Below are positions 1 to 7,619 of a stretch of 16,958 bases of DNA, one piece after another. The stretch's first letter is position 1. Each line of letters begins with the position of its first letter. The DNA is from an uncultured Opitutaceae bacterium (lineage in GTDB: Bacteria; Verrucomicrobiota; Verrucomicrobiia; Opitutales; Opitutaceae). The stretch spans positions 1 to 16,958 of the forward strand of contig CALFNJ010000013.1 in assembly GCA_937902865.1 (NCBI GenBank). The letters are read 5' to 3'. The notes under the pieces were generated by a model that saw only the letters and a program-made list of their open reading frames with translations, was not told the DNA's origin and ran no database searches. Made by a program: the position numbers and the translations under genes.

Positions 1-53
1 ATGGTGAAAACGAGGAAGAACGTGCCGATAAACTCAACGAGGTATTTTTTCAT
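1..53 (-). CDS. Aquaporin/MIP family channel, N-terminal fragment cut by window edge
   Basis: Read on the minus strand from an ATG at 53, the edge encodes MKKYLVEFIGTFFLVFT and runs off the window. This closely resembles the start of AqpZ/GlpF-type major intrinsic proteins: a charged MKKY start, then the Glu-Phe-Ile-Gly-Thr-Phe opening of transmembrane helix 1. The family moves water or small neutral solutes across the inner membrane. Only 17 codons are visible, so the NPA motifs and substrate class cannot be checked. The gene is divergent from the PEP-CTERM gene, with about 150 bp between the start codons. The call rests on N-terminal similarity alone. Confidence 0.6.
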   Translation of the reverse strand, partial: MKKYLVEFIGTFFLVFT

Positions 54-201
54 GGGTTTTTGAAAACAGCTCGCCCCTGCCTATTTGCCTGCGCCGGAAA
101 CACAACGCGTGATTTCGGCTCGGACCTGCGATGTCACCGCCACGGCGCGGAATTTACTCTGGCCTCAGTTCAGGGGTTGTTGCAAAAAAGCTGCTTCTGC
201 C

Positions 202-2454
202 ATGCGCCCCGCTTTCCGTCATCGGCTGCTTTCCGCCCTCGGGGCGTGCCTCTGTCTTCTTCCCGCCTGCCTGTCGGCGCAGACGACGCTTTATTGGGAT
301 CTGAACGGCGCCGCGTCCGGCCTCAATCTCGGCGACGGCACGTGGGATACCACCACGGCGAACTGGACCACGGCGGAGGCAGGAGACGCCGCTCCCGTCG
401 TGTGGACCAACGGCTCGATCGCCACCTTCAAATACGACAGCAATATCACGGACTCGGTGGTCACGCTGGGCACGGATATCACGCTCGCGAGCCTGATCGC
501 CACCTCTAATCCCCAGGCGCTTACCATCGAGGGCAACGGGCATCAGATCACGCTCACCGGAGCCGCGGAAATCGCCGCCAACGCGTTGGGCGATTTCAAT
601 ATCAATGCGGTGATCGCGGGCACGAACGGCCTGAATAAAACCGGCGACTATGCGTTGACCCTGGCGGGCGCGAACACCTACACCGGTGTGACGAGCGTCG
701 ACGGCTCCGGCCGACTCTACGTTTACGACAATGCCGCCTTGGGTGCGACGGGCGTGGGCAACGAGACCGTGGTGAATTCCGGCGGTGTGGGTTTCGGAGA
801 CAATATTACGACGGCCGAGAACTTCATCCTCAATGGCGGCAATCTCTTCGTGGAGACCGAGGTGGAACATCACGATGTCACGCTCACCGGATCGATCGTC
901 CTGCAGGGAGACGCCCAGCTCAGCGGCGACCGCTCGATCGATTCCCGGCTGTTCGTCAACGGCGTCATCTCGGAGAGCGGCGGCTCGTGGGGCCTGCTGG
1001 CGGACAACGGCGTCACCCTTTCCGGCAACAACACCTTCACCGGTCGCGTCACCGCTGGCGATGGCGGCGGGCTTTTCGTCAACGTCTTCAACAACAACGG
1101 CGAAGCCGGCCCGCTCGGCATGGGGAACGGCCTCCTCCTGGGTTATGTCAGCGAGGGGACCGTCAACGGACAGATCACGTACACCGGCTCCACGGCGACG
1201 AGCGACCGCACGATCCAGCTCGTCGGCTATTCCAATCAGATCGCGATCGCCAATTCCGGCACGACCCTGACGCTGACCGGCGAGATTTCCGACGAGCCCT
1301 GCATCGGCAGCGATGGCGATTTGGTGAAGAGCGGTCCAGGCACGCTGGTGCTGAGCGGTGACAACTCCTACCAGGGAAACACGGACATCGTGGACGGCAC
1401 GCTCGTCGCGGGCCACGATCACGCCTTGGGTACCGGCGAGGAGTCCGAAGTCCGGGTCGGCGTGGAAGGCACGGCGGCCGACGCCAACCTCGGTCTGTTG
1501 CTCGCGGACGGGGTGACGCTGGATCGCTACGTCTACGTCTACAACGGGAACAACGACGGTGGCACCACCACGCTCGGCCTCTCCGGCGCGGGCGAGGCGA
1601 GCTTCGGCGAGGAGGTCTATATCACGCGCAACATCGACGTGAATGTCGGTTCCGGTGGCACACTGAACTTCAACGAGTTTTTCTATGACGGGAACGGCGG
1701 CGGCTCGATCACGAAGACCGGCGGCGGCCTGATGCGCTTCCAGGGCGGCTTCGACCTGCGCAACGGCGGCCTGACGATCAACGGCGGCGAGGTGCGGGTC
1801 AGCCCCGGTGAGAGTAACCTGATGTATTTCCAGAACGGCATCACCGTGAACAGCGGCGGCGTCCTGTCGGGCTTGGGCAACGTGCAGGGCGGCGGCCTGA
1901 CCGTCACTTCCGGTGGCACGCTCAGCCCGGGCAATCCGGTGGGGAATATCATGGTGACCGCCCTTTCGCTGGAAGCCGGCAGCAATTTCACCTGGCGGAT
2001 CGCCCAGCTCACCACCTCCGATCAGTCCCAGTGGAGCAATGTCCAGGTCGTCACCTCCAACGAAGGGGATTCCCTGATGATCGATGGCGCGGCGAACCTG
2101 ACGCTCGACCTTTCGCTGCTCGGCGGCGGCCAGCGCCCCAGCAACATTGACCCTCTCCTCAATAACGCCTTCTGGCAGACCACGGAGACCTGGCAGATCG
2201 TCAGTTTTGACGGCATCGGCCTGAATCATTTCGGCTCGGGCGGGCAGTTGAATCCCTTCACGCTGACCCACGGCGTCTTCGAGGGCGGCGTGTTTTCCCC
2301 TTTCGTGGGCGACGGCAGCAACGGCTTCACCGCCGGTAATGTCTACCTGCAGTTCACGCCCGTGCCCGAGCCCTCGACTTGGGCCCTGCTCGCCGGCGGT
2401 GCCGGCATTCTCGGCCTCTGTGCCTGGCGCCGGAAGTCTCGCGTCCGCGCCTGA
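202..2454 (+). CDS. Autotransporter-associated beta-strand repeat protein with PEP-CTERM anchor
   Basis: A secreted, surface-directed protein of 750 residues. I start it at the ATG at 202 because a signal peptide follows at once (Arg/His-rich n-region, hydrophobic LLSALGACLCLLPACLSA, likely cleavage near residue 26). The frame is open further upstream to a TTG at 85, but that extension has no signal-like character. The body is Gly/Thr/Asn-rich beta-helix sequence with several autotransporter-associated beta-strand repeats: around residues 143-164 (LTLAGANTYTGVT), 273-283 (LSGNNTFTGRV) and 372-404 (GDLVKSGPGTLVLSGDNSY), plus a further GSITKTGGG copy. A GGTLSPGNPVG motif follows near the end of the repeat region. 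The last 30 residues are a PEP-CTERM signal: VPEPSTWALLAGGAGILGL, then an Arg-rich tail. There is no outer-membrane beta-barrel, so it is not a true autotransporter. In PEP-CTERM systems an exosortase processes the tail; none is encoded here. Role inferred: cell-surface or matrix protein. Confidence 0.88.
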   Translation: MRPAFRHRLLSALGACLCLLPACLSAQTTLYWDLNGAASGLNLGDGTWDTTTANWTTAEAGDAAPVVWTNGSIATFKYDSNITDSVVTLGTDITLASLIATSNPQALTIEGNGHQITLTGAAEIAANALGDFNINAVIAGTNGLNKTGDYALTLAGANTYTGVTSVDGSGRLYVYDNAALGATGVGNETVVNSGGVGFGDNITTAENFILNGGNLFVETEVEHHDVTLTGSIVLQGDAQLSGDRSIDSRLFVNGVISESGGSWGLLADNGVTLSGNNTFTGRVTAGDGGGLFVNVFNNNGEAGPLGMGNGLLLGYVSEGTVNGQITYTGSTATSDRTIQLVGYSNQIAIANSGTTLTLTGEISDEPCIGSDGDLVKSGPGTLVLSGDNSYQGNTDIVDGTLVAGHDHALGTGEESEVRVGVEGTAADANLGLLLADGVTLDRYVYVYNGNNDGGTTTLGLSGAGEASFGEEVYITRNIDVNVGSGGTLNFNEFFYDGNGGGSITKTGGGLMRFQGGFDLRNGGLTINGGEVRVSPGESNLMYFQNGITVNSGGVLSGLGNVQGGGLTVTSGGTLSPGNPVGNIMVTALSLEAGSNFTWRIAQLTTSDQSQWSNVQVVTSNEGDSLMIDGAANLTLDLSLLGGGQRPSNIDPLLNNAFWQTTETWQIVSFDGIGLNHFGSGGQLNPFTLTHGVFEGGVFSPFVGDGSNGFTAGNVYLQFTPVPEPSTWALLAGGAGILGLCAWRRKSRVRA

Positions 2455-2461
2455 ACGTAAA

Positions 2462-2481
2462 GCGCGTTGGGATCAACGCGC
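2462..2481. repeat. AACGCGTT-family hairpin, single copy
   Basis: GCGCGTTG, loop GGAT, CAACGCGC: an 8-bp perfect stem. Read on the minus strand the loop is ATCC, which aligns with ACCC in the copies at 2551-2658, so this unit lies in the opposite orientation. It begins 8 bases after the PEP-CTERM stop codon. Confidence 0.7.
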
Positions 2482-2524
2482 GTGTAAGCCCCAAGCGTTG
2501 TCGCGCCGACCGGCTCGAAGATAG

Positions 2525-2545
2525 GGACGGGCGGCCCGACCGTCC
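2525..2545. repeat. 21-bp GC palindrome, companion repeat
   Basis: GGACGGGC...GACCGTCC, a near-perfect 21-base palindrome preceded by TAG. It differs from the perfect copy at 6210-6230 by one base, which breaks one stem pair. It sits 5 bases before the paired hairpin at 2551. Confidence 0.6.
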
Positions 2546-2550
2546 GGTTC

Positions 2551-2658
2551 GAAGGTGGAGCGCGTTGACCCCAACGCGCTGAGCGACGCGGTTGGCGTGG
2601 AGACGTTGCCGCACGGACGGAGTCGAACAACGCGTTGGGGTCAACGCGTTCCACCTTC
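2551..2658. repeat. Paired inverted hairpins of the AACGCGTT family
   Basis: Two 30-base arms in inverted orientation (2551-2580 and 2629-2658) match at 28 of 30 positions. Each arm is also a hairpin with a 9-bp stem. The left arm has AGCGCGTTG, loop ACCC, CAACGCGCT; the right has AACGCGTTG, loop GGGT, CAACGCGTT. The two differences between arms fall at partner positions in the left stem, so pairing is kept. Both arms carry the ACCC loop, unlike TCCC in the other paired elements. The 48-base centre shares short blocks (TCCGTCCG, GGCAACGTCTCC, minus strand) with the elements at 3555 and 6288. Confidence 0.8.
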
Positions 2659-2832
2659 GAGCTGGTTTCCTTCGCGGCTTCGCGTGACGCGTCCACTCCC
2701 GAAATTCTTTCCGAGGGCAGTGCCCTTCACATCTCCCTTGCCGGAGCTTCCGATCATCCGATCATCTGACCTTCCGGCGTCCGGCGTCAGGCTTCCGTCG
2801 TCGGTCATCCGCCCTCCGATCCCGATCTCCGC

Positions 2833-3441
2833 ATGCAACTCGACATCCCGCCCGGCAACTTCGCCGGCTACATCTTCGATCTCGATGGCACGCTCGTCGA
2901 CACCATGCCGCTGCACTATCGCGCCTGGGATCGGGCGATGCGGCAAGTCGGCCTGAAGTGTCCGCTCGACGAGGACTTTTTCTATTCGATGGGCGGAGTT
3001 CCGACCCGGCTCGTGGCCGATCTGATCGCGAAGCACTACGGTCTCACGATCGACGCCGAGCAGGTGTTCCACGCGAAGGAAAAGCTGTTCGGGGAGATTC
3101 AGGGCGACGCGAAGCTCATCCTGCCGGTCGCGGACTTCGCCCGGCGGGTGGCGGCCACGCATCCCGTGGCGATCGCGTCCGGCGGTCCGCGTGACATCGT
3201 GCGGCGGTCCCTGGAACTCGCCGGCCTGGCGCCGCTGTTCAAGGTGGTGGTGACGGCCGACGACGTCGTTCACGGCAAGCCGTCGCCGGACATGTTTCTC
3301 CTCGCTGCGAAGCTGATGGGCGTTCCTCCCACGCAGTGCCTCGTCTTCGAAGACGCGCCTCCCGGCATGAAGGCCGCCGAGGCCGCGGGCATGAAGTACG
3401 TGCATGTGCCGAGTCGGAAGGCGAAATCAGATCGAGGGTAG
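2833..3441 (+). CDS. HAD-superfamily hydrolase, beta-phosphoglucomutase/YqaB-like
   Basis: A 202-residue cytosolic haloacid-dehalogenase-type phosphatase or phosphomutase. All four HAD motifs are visible: motif I FDLDGTLVD (nucleophile Asp16, acid/base Asp18), motif II IASGG near residue 116, motif III Lys in HGKPSPDMF near 150, and motif IV FEDAPPGMKAAEAAGM near 172-187. The helical cap lies between motifs I and II (MPLHYRAW onwards), the C1-cap layout of the beta-phosphoglucomutase/fructose-1-phosphatase group. Length is normal, perhaps slightly short at the C-terminus. Substrate cannot be read from the sequence; sugar phosphates are usual. The ATG at 2833 starts just before the conserved core and no strong ribosome site precedes it. 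A hairpin repeat begins directly after its TAG stop and could act on the mRNA 3' end. Confidence 0.85.
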   Translation: MQLDIPPGNFAGYIFDLDGTLVDTMPLHYRAWDRAMRQVGLKCPLDEDFFYSMGGVPTRLVADLIAKHYGLTIDAEQVFHAKEKLFGEIQGDAKLILPVADFARRVAATHPVAIASGGPRDIVRRSLELAGLAPLFKVVVTADDVVHGKPSPDMFLLAAKLMGVPPTQCLVFEDAPPGMKAAEAAGMKYVHVPSRKAKSDRG

Positions 3442-3463
3442 GGCGCGTTGTCCCTAACGCGCC
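3442..3463. repeat. AACGCGTT-family hairpin touching the HAD stop codon
   Basis: GGCGCGTT, loop GTCCCT, AACGCGCC: an 8-bp stem beginning directly after the TAG stop at 3439-3441. Compared with the standard AACGCGTT stem, the two outer bases are GG with CC opposite, so both changes are compensated. No T-run follows, so it is not a classical terminator. Confidence 0.72.
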
Positions 3464-3554
3464 GGTTCGGCTCCGTCGGCCTCACACCGTGTAGATTTTT
3501 TCAGCGTCAAGATAGCTCATGGAAGCGAGGCGGTCTTCAACTCGCGCGTTTTGT

Positions 3555-3651
3555 GAAGGTGGAACGCGTTGTCCCTAACGCGTTGAGCGCTCCGTCCGCG
3601 TTCTAAGTCGGCAACGTCCCCAGCGCGTTAGGGACAACGCGCTCCACCTTC
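3555..3651. repeat. Paired inverted hairpins of the AACGCGTT family
   Basis: Two 31-base inverted arms (3555-3585 and 3621-3651) differ at two positions. The left arm is AACGCGTT, loop GTCCCT, AACGCGTT. Read on the minus strand, the right arm is AGCGCGTT, loop GTCCCT, AACGCGCT. The two differences compensate each other within the right stem. The 35-base centre has a GGCAACGTC block shared with the elements at 2551 and 6288. Confidence 0.8.
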
Positions 3652-3657
3652 GAGCCG

Positions 3658-3678
3658 GCCCCCGCGGGCCGCGTGTCC
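3658..3678. repeat. Degenerate 21-bp GC palindrome, companion repeat
   Basis: A copy of the GGACGGGC...GCCCGTCC family in minus orientation (GGACACGC...GCGGGGGC), with about two unpaired positions. It lies 6 bases after the paired hairpin, repeating the pairing of the two families seen in the other gaps. Confidence 0.5.
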
Positions 3679-3785
3679 CTGCCTTTGGGAAGGGAGGATT
3701 TCGCCAGAGCCGTAGAAACGCAGAGACGCGCGCACAGCCAGAATCCGACCTCGGCGTTCCTGCGCCTCTGCACGAGACGGATATT

Positions 3786-5012
3786 CTATCGCTCTCCCGT
3801 CTCCGCACTCCCGGCGCCTGAACTCGCCGCGTTATCATACCGGCGCAGCGTCACCGCATCGCCGAGTTTCAGCCCTGCCGAACCGGCGGCGTCGCCGAGG
3901 TTGCGCGCGAGCCAGGTGAAGCCGTCGGCATTGGGAAAAACGACCCACTCGCCGCGTTTCACGCTGTCGAAATCCCGGCCGTAGCGCACGCGAAAGGTCT
4001 TTTCGCCCACCTTGAGCTGAAACCAGACCATCGGGCGGATGCCGGCGGCCTCGAAATCCGCGGGCTGGGCATTGATGAAGAGATTGCCGTAGCCGGCGGA
4101 AACCTCGATCACCTGCGCCGTGAAACCGCGGCCGTCGGGCTGACGTGCTACCTGGGAGGGCTGCGGCGCCGGACGCACCGTGGCATCGAAGACGTTCTGC
4201 CCTTCCGGCGGGCGCGGCAGTTTTTCCCGGCCCTCGTCGATCCACGCGACCAACGCGTGCAGCGCGGCGAGCCGTTCGCGCTGGTTGACGTTCACGTGGC
4301 CGCTGCGCGAAACCCGGAACAGCACGGGGCGGATATCGGAGCGATCCTGTGGCCGGAAGGATTCGACGTATTTCTGCGGGCCTTCGAGTTCGCTCTGGTT
4401 GGTGAGAAAAATCACGGGGATCTTCGGATGCAGTGAAAGGCCGAGCGTCGAATTGGGTTCGCGGACGGACAGCGCGGCGCCGATCGCCACGGCGCCGGTG
4501 TAGGCGGGATGCCCCTGGGCGTCATAGTCGGGCGTGCGCTCCGCTATCAGCGTCGCGATGAGGCCACCCATGGACTCGCCTTCGACGAGCACCCGCTCGG
4601 GCTCGCCGTCGGCGCGGGCGATGTAGGCGCGCAGGGCGTCGAGGTCGGCGATGGCGTCGGCGACGATGAGGCCGTTGCGCCGATAGCTCGTCTTCGCGAC
4701 GATCCAGCCTTCATCGAGCAGGGTCTTGTACGCGAGATGCTCGGGAAAGAGGTCCGCGACCAAAGGCGAGGATTCCGCGCGCAGGCCGTGCGCGAGCAGC
4801 AGCAGGCGGTGATTCCATCTCACGGGCCGGGCGATGGTGAACTTCGCGCCGTCGATTTCGCCCTGCTCGACGGTTGGCGCCGCGGGACGCGCCGCCACAA
4901 TCGTGGCCGAGTTCGCGCCGCCGCGGACCGGCGCGCGCTCGGCGGCGCCGAGGATGAGGCCGGCGCCGGTGGCGAGCAGGACGAAGCCGAGACGGACGGA
5001 GCGGCGGAGCAT
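3786..5012 (-). CDS. Exported alpha/beta hydrolase with SAM-hydrolase-like C-terminal domain
   Basis: 408 residues starting at ATG 5012 with a signal peptide or lipid-free anchor (SVRLGFVLLATGAGLILGA, residues 5-23). Residues 58-265 form an alpha/beta hydrolase: LLLLAHGL near 70-77 (oxyanion strand), the nucleophile elbow GESMGG with Ser147, and a candidate catalytic His in the SGHVN segment. This suggests an esterase or peptidase acting outside the cytoplasm. After a Pro-rich linker (PRPPEGQN...APQPSQ), residues about 305-395 form a separate domain with YGNLFIN, RYGRDF, VVFPNADGF and GSAGLKLGDAVTLRR. The pattern resembles the C-terminal beta-barrel of SAM hydrolase/hydroxide adenosyltransferases (FGNxxTN, NSxG, LGLxxGD). 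That match is from memory and inferred. The gene is divergent from hisC with 56 bases between starts, so both promoters must share that gap or reach into the genes. Confidence 0.75.
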   Translation of the reverse strand: MLRRSVRLGFVLLATGAGLILGAAERAPVRGGANSATIVAARPAAPTVEQGEIDGAKFTIARPVRWNHRLLLLAHGLRAESSPLVADLFPEHLAYKTLLDEGWIVAKTSYRRNGLIVADAIADLDALRAYIARADGEPERVLVEGESMGGLIATLIAERTPDYDAQGHPAYTGAVAIGAALSVREPNSTLGLSLHPKIPVIFLTNQSELEGPQKYVESFRPQDRSDIRPVLFRVSRSGHVNVNQRERLAALHALVAWIDEGREKLPRPPEGQNVFDATVRPAPQPSQVARQPDGRGFTAQVIEVSAGYGNLFINAQPADFEAAGIRPMVWFQLKVGEKTFRVRYGRDFDSVKRGEWVVFPNADGFTWLARNLGDAAGSAGLKLGDAVTLRRYDNAASSGAGSAETGER

Positions 5013-5068
5013 CCGCGCATATTTATGGCTTTCGCGCGGGTGTCGAATCGTGTTGTCGTGGGAGGATC

Positions 5069-6157
5069 ATGAAAATCAAGTCGCTGGCCAAACCCGCGGT
5101 CCTGACGCAGCCGGTCTATGAACCGGGCAAGCCGATCGAGTACGTTGCGCGCGAGCTGGGGCTGGATCCCGCGGGGATCATCAAGCTGGCCTCGAACGAG
5201 AATCCCGCCGGCCCGTCGCCGCGCGCCGTCGCCGCCGCCAAGCGCGCGCTGGAGCAGGGTGAGCTTTATCCCGACGGCGGCTGCTATGCGCTGCGACAGA
5301 AACTCGCGCAGGCGTATGGCCTCGGCGCGGATCAGTTCGTGGTCGGCAACGGGTCCAACGAGATCATCGAGCTGCTCGGCCACACCTTTCTGGGCGCGGG
5401 CGATGAGGTCGTGATGGGCGCTCCGGCGTTCATCGTCTACAAGCTCGTGACCCTGCTCTTCGGCGCGAAGGCCGTGGAAGTCCCGCTGGTCAATCACCGC
5501 CACGACCTCGCCGCCATGGCGCGCGCGATCACGCCGCGCACCAAGCTGGTCTTCGTGGCGTGTCCGAACAACCCCACCGGCACGGCGAACAGCGCGGAGG
5601 AGCTGCTGGCGTTCGCCCGCAGCCTGCCGGATCATGTTGTCGGCGTGTTCGACGAGGCGTACGCGGAGTTCCAGGAGAAGCCGGCGGACCTGCGCTCGCT
5701 GATCCGCGAAGGGAAAAATATCATTGGCCTGCGGACATTTTCGAAGATCTACGGCCTGGCCTCGCTGCGCGTCGGCTACGGCTACGCGGCTCCGGGTCTC
5801 GTCGCGCTGCTCAACCGCGTGCGCCAGCCCTTCAACGTGAACGCGATCGGCCAGGCCGCCGCGCTGGCGGCGCTCGATGACCGCGAATTCACCGAAAAAT
5901 GTGCACGCGACAATCGCGCCGGCCTGGCCCAGCTCGAGACGGGCCTGCGCGCGCTGAAGCTCGAGACGGTGCCGAGCGAGGCGAACTTCATTCTCGTGAA
6001 AGTCGGCGCCGGCGCGCGTCTCTTCGATGCGCTGCAGAAGCGCGGCATCATCGTTCGCCCGATGGCCTCCTACGGCATGCCCGAGTGGCTGCGCATCACC
6101 GTCGGCACCAAGCCGCAGAACGAGCGCCTGCTGACCGAGCTGAAGGTGCTGCTCTGA
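5069..6157 (+). CDS. hisC: Histidinol-phosphate aminotransferase
   Basis: A 362-residue fold-type I PLP aminotransferase of the HisC family. It converts imidazole acetol phosphate to histidinol phosphate using glutamate, in histidine biosynthesis, in the cytosol. Visible signatures: LASNENPAGPSP near 40-51 (substrate-binding N-terminus), YPDGG near 67-71, GNGSNEII near 93-100 (PLP phosphate loop), CPNNPTGT near 165-172, FDEAY with Asp195, and TFSKIYGLASLRVGYG with the Schiff-base Lys226. The C-terminal LRITVG supplies a conserved substrate Arg. Length is normal. The ATG at 5069 follows GGAGG (5061-5065) with a short three-base spacer. No other his genes are in the window. Related enzymes can also transaminate aromatic amino acids, so specificity is not certain. 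A block of palindromic repeats follows its stop. Confidence 0.92.
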   Translation: MKIKSLAKPAVLTQPVYEPGKPIEYVARELGLDPAGIIKLASNENPAGPSPRAVAAAKRALEQGELYPDGGCYALRQKLAQAYGLGADQFVVGNGSNEIIELLGHTFLGAGDEVVMGAPAFIVYKLVTLLFGAKAVEVPLVNHRHDLAAMARAITPRTKLVFVACPNNPTGTANSAEELLAFARSLPDHVVGVFDEAYAEFQEKPADLRSLIREGKNIIGLRTFSKIYGLASLRVGYGYAAPGLVALLNRVRQPFNVNAIGQAAALAALDDREFTEKCARDNRAGLAQLETGLRALKLETVPSEANFILVKVGAGARLFDALQKRGIIVRPMASYGMPEWLRITVGTKPQNERLLTELKVLL

Positions 6158-6209
6158 GTCTTGAAATGGCGAAGTCGCCGTGAAGCAGCGGGTCCATGCA
6201 GGAAGGTAG

Positions 6210-6230
6210 GGACGGGCGGCCCGCCCGTCC
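6210..6230. repeat. Perfect 21-bp GC palindrome, companion repeat
   Basis: GGACGGGC...GCCCGTCC: ten perfect pairs around a central C. This is the best-preserved copy of the family in the window, preceded by GGTAG. It lies 53 bases after the hisC stop codon. Confidence 0.7.
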
Positions 6231-6257
6231 GCTTGGACTCAGTCGATCCTCGAGCCC

Positions 6258-6278
6258 GGACCCGCGGGCCGCGCGTCC
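6258..6278. repeat. 21-bp GC palindrome with compensatory change
   Basis: Minus-strand reading GGACGCGC...GCGGGTCC. Against the copy at 6210, pair 6-16 has switched from G-C to C-G, keeping the stem, while pair 5-17 is now G-G. It sits 9 bases before the paired hairpin at 6288. Confidence 0.6.
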
Positions 6279-6287
6279 CGACCTTGT

Positions 6288-6380
6288 CAGGTGGAACGCG
6301 TTGTCCCTAACGCGTTGTTCGCTCCGACCGAGTCTAAGGCGGGCAACGTCTCCAACGCGTTAGGGACAACGCGTTCCACC
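6288..6380. repeat. Paired inverted hairpins of the AACGCGTT family
   Basis: Two identical 28-base inverted arms (6290-6317 and 6353-6380), each containing AACGCGTT, loop GTCCCT, AACGCGTT, around a 35-base centre. This is the only pair with perfect arms and may be the youngest. It lies between the convergent hisC and sua5 genes, ending 18 bases from the sua5 stop. A two-armed folded structure in single strands or mRNA is likely. No T-run follows. Confidence 0.82.
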
Positions 6381-6398
6381 TTGGGTCTTCGACCTGAC

Positions 6399-7613
6399 CT
6401 ACCGCGCCGCGGCGCGGCGGAGGCGGTCGTTGATCGCGTCGGCCAGGCCGGCGCCAGGGACGGGCTCGACGTGGATGTTTTTCCAGCCGCCGGCGTCGAG
6501 CGCGCGCAGCTTGCCGAAGAGCTGATGCGCCGCTCCGTGCAGATGTCCGCGAGGGTCGAGCCAATGGATGTTGGCAGAGACGTGGGCATTTGCGCCCGCC
6601 TTCAGTTGCTTCGGCCTGGCGAGAAACAGCCAGGCTTCGCGCGCGCGCGGGTCGATTTTCGCGATCGCCGAGAAATTGATCCGCGCATGCAGCTCGACGG
6701 GCGTGCGCGGGCTGTAGTGCCGGTGGAGCAGGCCGGGGGCCAGCTGTGCGCCGCGCGCGGGGCGCTTGGTCGCGGCGGCTGACGGGACGCGGCGGCCGAG
6801 AGCGCGCTCGAGTTCGCGGCGCGTGATCGCGCCGGGGCGCAGCAGTCGCGGCTTTCTCGGATCGCGGAGGTCGACGATCGTCGACTCAAGTCCGATCGAG
6901 GAAGCGCCGCCGTCGAGGATGTGTCCGATCCGATCGCCGAGCCCGGCCAGCACGTGCTCCGCGGTCGTGGGGCTGACGTAGCCGAAGGCGTTCGCGCTCG
7001 GCGCGGCCAGCGGCAGGCCGCTCGCCTTCAGCAGGCGGCGGAAAAGCGGATGACTCGGGACCCGCACGGCCACGCTCGGCCGGCCGGCGGAAACGACGTC
7101 CGGCACGATCGATTTCTTCGGCAGCACCAGCGTGAGCGGACCCGGCCAGAATTTCCGGGCGAGGCGGAGCGCCGCGTCGTTGGACTCCGCGATGCGCGGA
7201 AGATCGGCGGCGTGCAGCAGATGGACGATGAGCGGATCGCTGGCGGGGCGGCCTTTGGCCTGAAAAATCCGACGGCACGCGCGGGCATCGAGGGCGTTGG
7301 CGGCGAGTCCATAGACGGTCTCGGTTGGCACGGCGACCAGTTCGCCCCGATGCAGGGCGCGCGCCAGCCTGGCGAGATTGGACGGAGTTCCGCGATAGAG
7401 GTGAGCGGTGCGCAGGTGCTGTCCGGATTCCGCCTGCTCGCGTCTTGGGGTGGCCGCCGACCTTCGGGCGGCGGTGTGGGACGTCGCAGAGTCGGAACCA
7501 TCGCCCGGAGGTCGACGGCCACCTTCATGTCGATGGCCGCCGTTGTGACTCCGGCCGTCGTTCTGACCGCGTGCCGCGAAGGCGGGACGGGAAGAGGCGG
7601 AGGTTCGGCTCAT
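6399..7613 (-). CDS. sua5: L-threonylcarbamoyladenylate synthase, Sua5 type
   Basis: Makes threonylcarbamoyl-AMP from threonine, bicarbonate and ATP for the t6A37 modification of ANN-decoding tRNAs, in the cytosol. From ATG 7613 it is 404 residues. The YrdC domain spans about 75-270: PTETVYGLAANA near 96-107, KGRPASDPLIVHL near 120-132 (ATP and substrate loop), FWPGPLTLVL near 155-164, SAN at 206-208, and GLESTIVDL near 241-249. The linker PGLLHRHYSPRTP is typical of two-domain Sua5 and is followed by the Sua5 C-terminal domain. About 70 extra N-terminal residues are Arg/Ser/Gly-rich, low in complexity and unlike the family, so the true start is uncertain; the frame lacks a good ATG or GTG closer to the core. 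The frame is open up to 7796, but that stretch crosses rpsR in the wrong frame. The start lies 7 bases from the T-run of the rpsR terminator, leaving no normal leader. Confidence 0.88.
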   Translation of the reverse strand: MSRTSASSRPAFAARGQNDGRSHNGGHRHEGGRRPPGDGSDSATSHTAARRSAATPRREQAESGQHLRTAHLYRGTPSNLARLARALHRGELVAVPTETVYGLAANALDARACRRIFQAKGRPASDPLIVHLLHAADLPRIAESNDAALRLARKFWPGPLTLVLPKKSIVPDVVSAGRPSVAVRVPSHPLFRRLLKASGLPLAAPSANAFGYVSPTTAEHVLAGLGDRIGHILDGGASSIGLESTIVDLRDPRKPRLLRPGAITRRELERALGRRVPSAAATKRPARGAQLAPGLLHRHYSPRTPVELHARINFSAIAKIDPRAREAWLFLARPKQLKAGANAHVSANIHWLDPRGHLHGAAHQLFGKLRALDAGGWKNIHVEPVPGAGLADAINDRLRRAAAR

Positions 7614-7619
7614 GGCATG

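Larger units (their letters stand above)
2455..2832. other. Intergenic region with palindromic repeats
   Basis: 378 bases between the PEP-CTERM gene and the HAD gene, with no convincing coding sequence. 2462-2658 holds three copies of the AACGCGTT-type hairpin and one 21-bp GC palindrome (separate entries). 2700-2832 is rich in CCG/TCC steps with short repeats such as GATCATCCGATCATC, and shows no clear promoter. No Shine-Dalgarno precedes the HAD start at 2833. Confidence 0.6.
3464..3785. other. Repeat-filled gap between convergent genes
   Basis: The gap between the HAD gene (+) and the alpha/beta hydrolase (-) holds a paired hairpin element (3555-3651), a GC palindrome (3658-3678), and a weak inverted repeat between GCAGAGACGCG near 3720 and CCTGCGCCTCTGC at 3759-3771. 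The last resembles the CAGAG-type repeats elsewhere in the window but is poorly conserved. No gene is supported here. Confidence 0.55.

Noticed and set aside
154..2271. Long minus-strand open frame (705 codons) across the PEP-CTERM gene
   Set aside because: Its translation is Arg/Ala/Gly-rich with no domain, while the plus frame has a signal peptide, beta-strand repeats and a PEP-CTERM end. High GC and repeats keep the antisense frame open.
202..2454. Classical type V autotransporter
   Set aside because: The protein ends in a PEP-CTERM anchor and has no C-terminal beta-barrel.
2462..2658. CRISPR array from regularly repeated palindromes
   Set aside because: Units are hairpins in mixed orientation with conserved centres and no unique spacers of constant length; no cas genes.
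3555..3651. Bidirectional rho-independent terminator
   Set aside because: The stems are strong, but no T-run follows either arm and the same units occur outside terminator positions.
4820..5635. Minus-strand open frame overlapping both the hydrolase start and hisC
   Set aside because: Spans two well-supported genes in a shadow frame, with no domain.
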